A stretch of 6,624 nt of DNA from Desulfosarcina sp. (GTDB lineage: Bacteria; Desulfobacterota; Desulfobacteria; Desulfobacterales; Desulfosarcinaceae), in contig DAOWNV010000159.1 of assembly GCA_030642405.1 (NCBI GenBank), positions 1 through 6,624 of the forward strand. The letters are read 5' to 3'. Shown piece after piece: positions 5,563 to 6,624 of the stretch (its first letter is position 1; each line of letters opens with the position of its first letter). The notes under the pieces are model-generated. The model did not search any database, had not been told where the DNA came from, and worked only from the letters and a program-made list of their open reading frames with translations. Both the position numbers and the translations under genes were made by a program.

Positions 5563-6624
5563 TTATCCACTCTTTTCCAACCGCATCGGCAACGTGTTAA
5601 ATGCAGTTGGATTGGTTTCTTTGATGTATTTTCGAATCCCTTTTATGATGCCGTTGCACAACTCCTCCTGGTAAGCCTTTGTGGTTAGCCTCTTGCATTC
5701 TCTTGGATTGGAAATGAATGAAGTTTCCACGAGCAATGCCGGCATCTGTGCACCGAGGAGTACATAAAAAGGCGCCTGTTTTACACCTTTGTTTCGAATG
5801 TGCTTGAACTTTTTTTTCAGGTGCAGGCACATTTCAGTTTGTACCATAGTTGCCAAACGGCTGGATTCATTGATCTTCGCATTCTGCATTAAATCATTTA
5901 AAATGGATTCCAGATCACTGATATTCTTTGCTGATGTGGCGTTTTCCCTGGCAGCCACGAGGATGGCATCATCATCGGTGGCCAGATTCAGATAATAGGT
6001 CTCGATTCCATATGCCCGTTTGTTTCTCACAGCATTGGTATGAATAGAAATAAACAAATCGGCATTCTGGGTATTGGCAATGGCCGTTCGTTCCTCCAAG
6101 GTCAGGTATCTGTCTGTTTTGCGTGTCAGCACGGCATCGCATTTGAGTTCCGATTCCACTTTCCTTGCCAACCTTTTTGCGATCTGTAGAACGATATCCT
6201 TTTCATGGACGCCCTTCAGATAGCCGGGAGCACCATAATCTTTCCCACCATGTCCAGGGTCGATCACGATACGGCTGACCCCCAGTGCTAACTGGCGTGC
6301 AATAGCACCGGGAGGAATTTTACCCATTGAGGGATTGAAAACAGGTGAAGAGGAAGAACCTGCGACCCGCTTTCGCGTCTCCTGTCCCCAAACATCCAAC
6401 ACGATGCGAAAAGGGTTTTTTAGTGAAAAAATCTTATAGTGTTTGAAAGATTTGATATCCACCACGATTCTAACTGTATCTTCAGTATATTGACCTGCCC
6501 TGGCATCACTAAGCAGCTGGTCATTTATGGGAATAATTTTTCGGATATTCTCGTCCAAACGACTGTTTTTCATATCAATATAAAGCCGTTGGGGTTTTTT
6601 TATGGAAGGATCTTTTTTCAAAAG
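5563..6624 (-). CDS. N-acetylmuramoyl-L-alanine amidase with AMIN domain (AmiC-like), 5' end outside window
   Basis: This zinc amidase cleaves the bond between MurNAc and the first L-alanine of the peptide stem in the periplasm, and is typically used in septal peptidoglycan splitting. Numbering from the TTG codon at 6621, about residues 10-80 are an AMIN-type beta domain, which targets such enzymes to the cell wall or septum. A Pro- and Ser-rich linker follows, and 116-335 form the Amidase_3 catalytic domain. The zinc and catalytic residues are all visible: His124 in DPGHGG, Glu140 in GVHEKD, His194 in SIHTNA and Glu299 in LLVETSF. Residues 221-255 form a predicted helical insertion at the place where AmiA/B/C enzymes carry an autoinhibitory helix. 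The frame stays open to the right edge (a Leu codon precedes the TTG) and no signal peptide is visible, so the true start lies outside the window. The hydratase gene follows after 28 bp. Confidence 0.93.
   Translation of the reverse strand, partial: LLKKDPSIKKPQRLYIDMKNSRLDENIRKIIPINDQLLSDARAGQYTEDTVRIVVDIKSFKHYKIFSLKNPFRIVLDVWGQETRKRVAGSSSSPVFNPSMGKIPPGAIARQLALGVSRIVIDPGHGGKDYGAPGYLKGVHEKDIVLQIAKRLARKVESELKCDAVLTRKTDRYLTLEERTAIANTQNADLFISIHTNAVRNKRAYGIETYYLNLATDDDAILVAARENATSAKNISDLESILNDLMQNAKINESSRLATMVQTEMCLHLKKKFKHIRNKGVKQAPFYVLLGAQMPALLVETSFISNPRECKRLTTKAYQEELCNGIIKGIRKYIKETNPTAFNTLPMRLEKSG

Noticed and set aside
6619..6621. TTG codon at the right edge as the start of the amidase
   Set aside because: The frame continues to the window edge, no ribosome binding site can be seen, and starting here would leave the enzyme without a signal peptide and with a cut AMIN domain.
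1..6624. Possible mobile element, CRISPR, toxin-antitoxin or defence system
   Set aside because: All genes with recognisable motifs are housekeeping, metabolic or secretion types. I found no transposase, terminal repeats, spaced direct repeats or nuclease genes, and no obvious change in base composition.

Overview
This 6.6-kb window looks like ordinary chromosomal DNA from an anaerobic deltaproteobacterium, probably Desulfobacterota and close to the Desulfobacterales. That placement is an inference from protein style: a phenylacetate-CoA ligase followed by a tandem-ACT protein, a crotonase of anaerobic-metabolism type, and an AMIN-amidase with a linker of the kind I associate with this group. 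I see no rRNA, tRNA, CRISPR array, insertion sequence, integrase or phage gene, and no clear sign of a new multi-gene system.

Six genes lie on the minus strand. In transcription order (right to left) they are: an N-acetylmuramoyl-L-alanine amidase cut by the right edge; an enoyl-CoA hydratase 28 bp after it; a 169-bp spacer; paaK; a tandem ACT-domain protein; a 75-residue two-helix membrane protein; and a PilB/GspE-type secretion ATPase with an N-terminal GAF domain. The last 29 codons of a plus-strand gene occupy the left edge and converge on the ATPase gene.

The spacer at 4574-4742 divides the minus-strand genes into two probable transcription units. It holds an imperfect inverted repeat just after the hydratase stop, a Rho-independent terminator, and a plausible sigma70-type promoter for the paaK unit. 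Within the paaK unit the gaps are 68, 22 and 44 bp with no visible terminator, so paaK, ACT, membrane protein and ATPase are probably co-transcribed. A weaker terminator candidate follows the ATPase gene.

PaaK activates aryl acetates such as phenylacetate to CoA thioesters, and the ACT protein next to it plausibly senses an amino acid. The hydratase fits acyl-CoA metabolism in general. The amidase remodels peptidoglycan and the ATPase powers pilus assembly or type II secretion, so neighbours do not obviously share a pathway. The points most worth a second look are the GAF-fused ATPase with no secretion partners in view, the uncharacterised small membrane protein between the ACT and ATPase genes, and the structured spacer.
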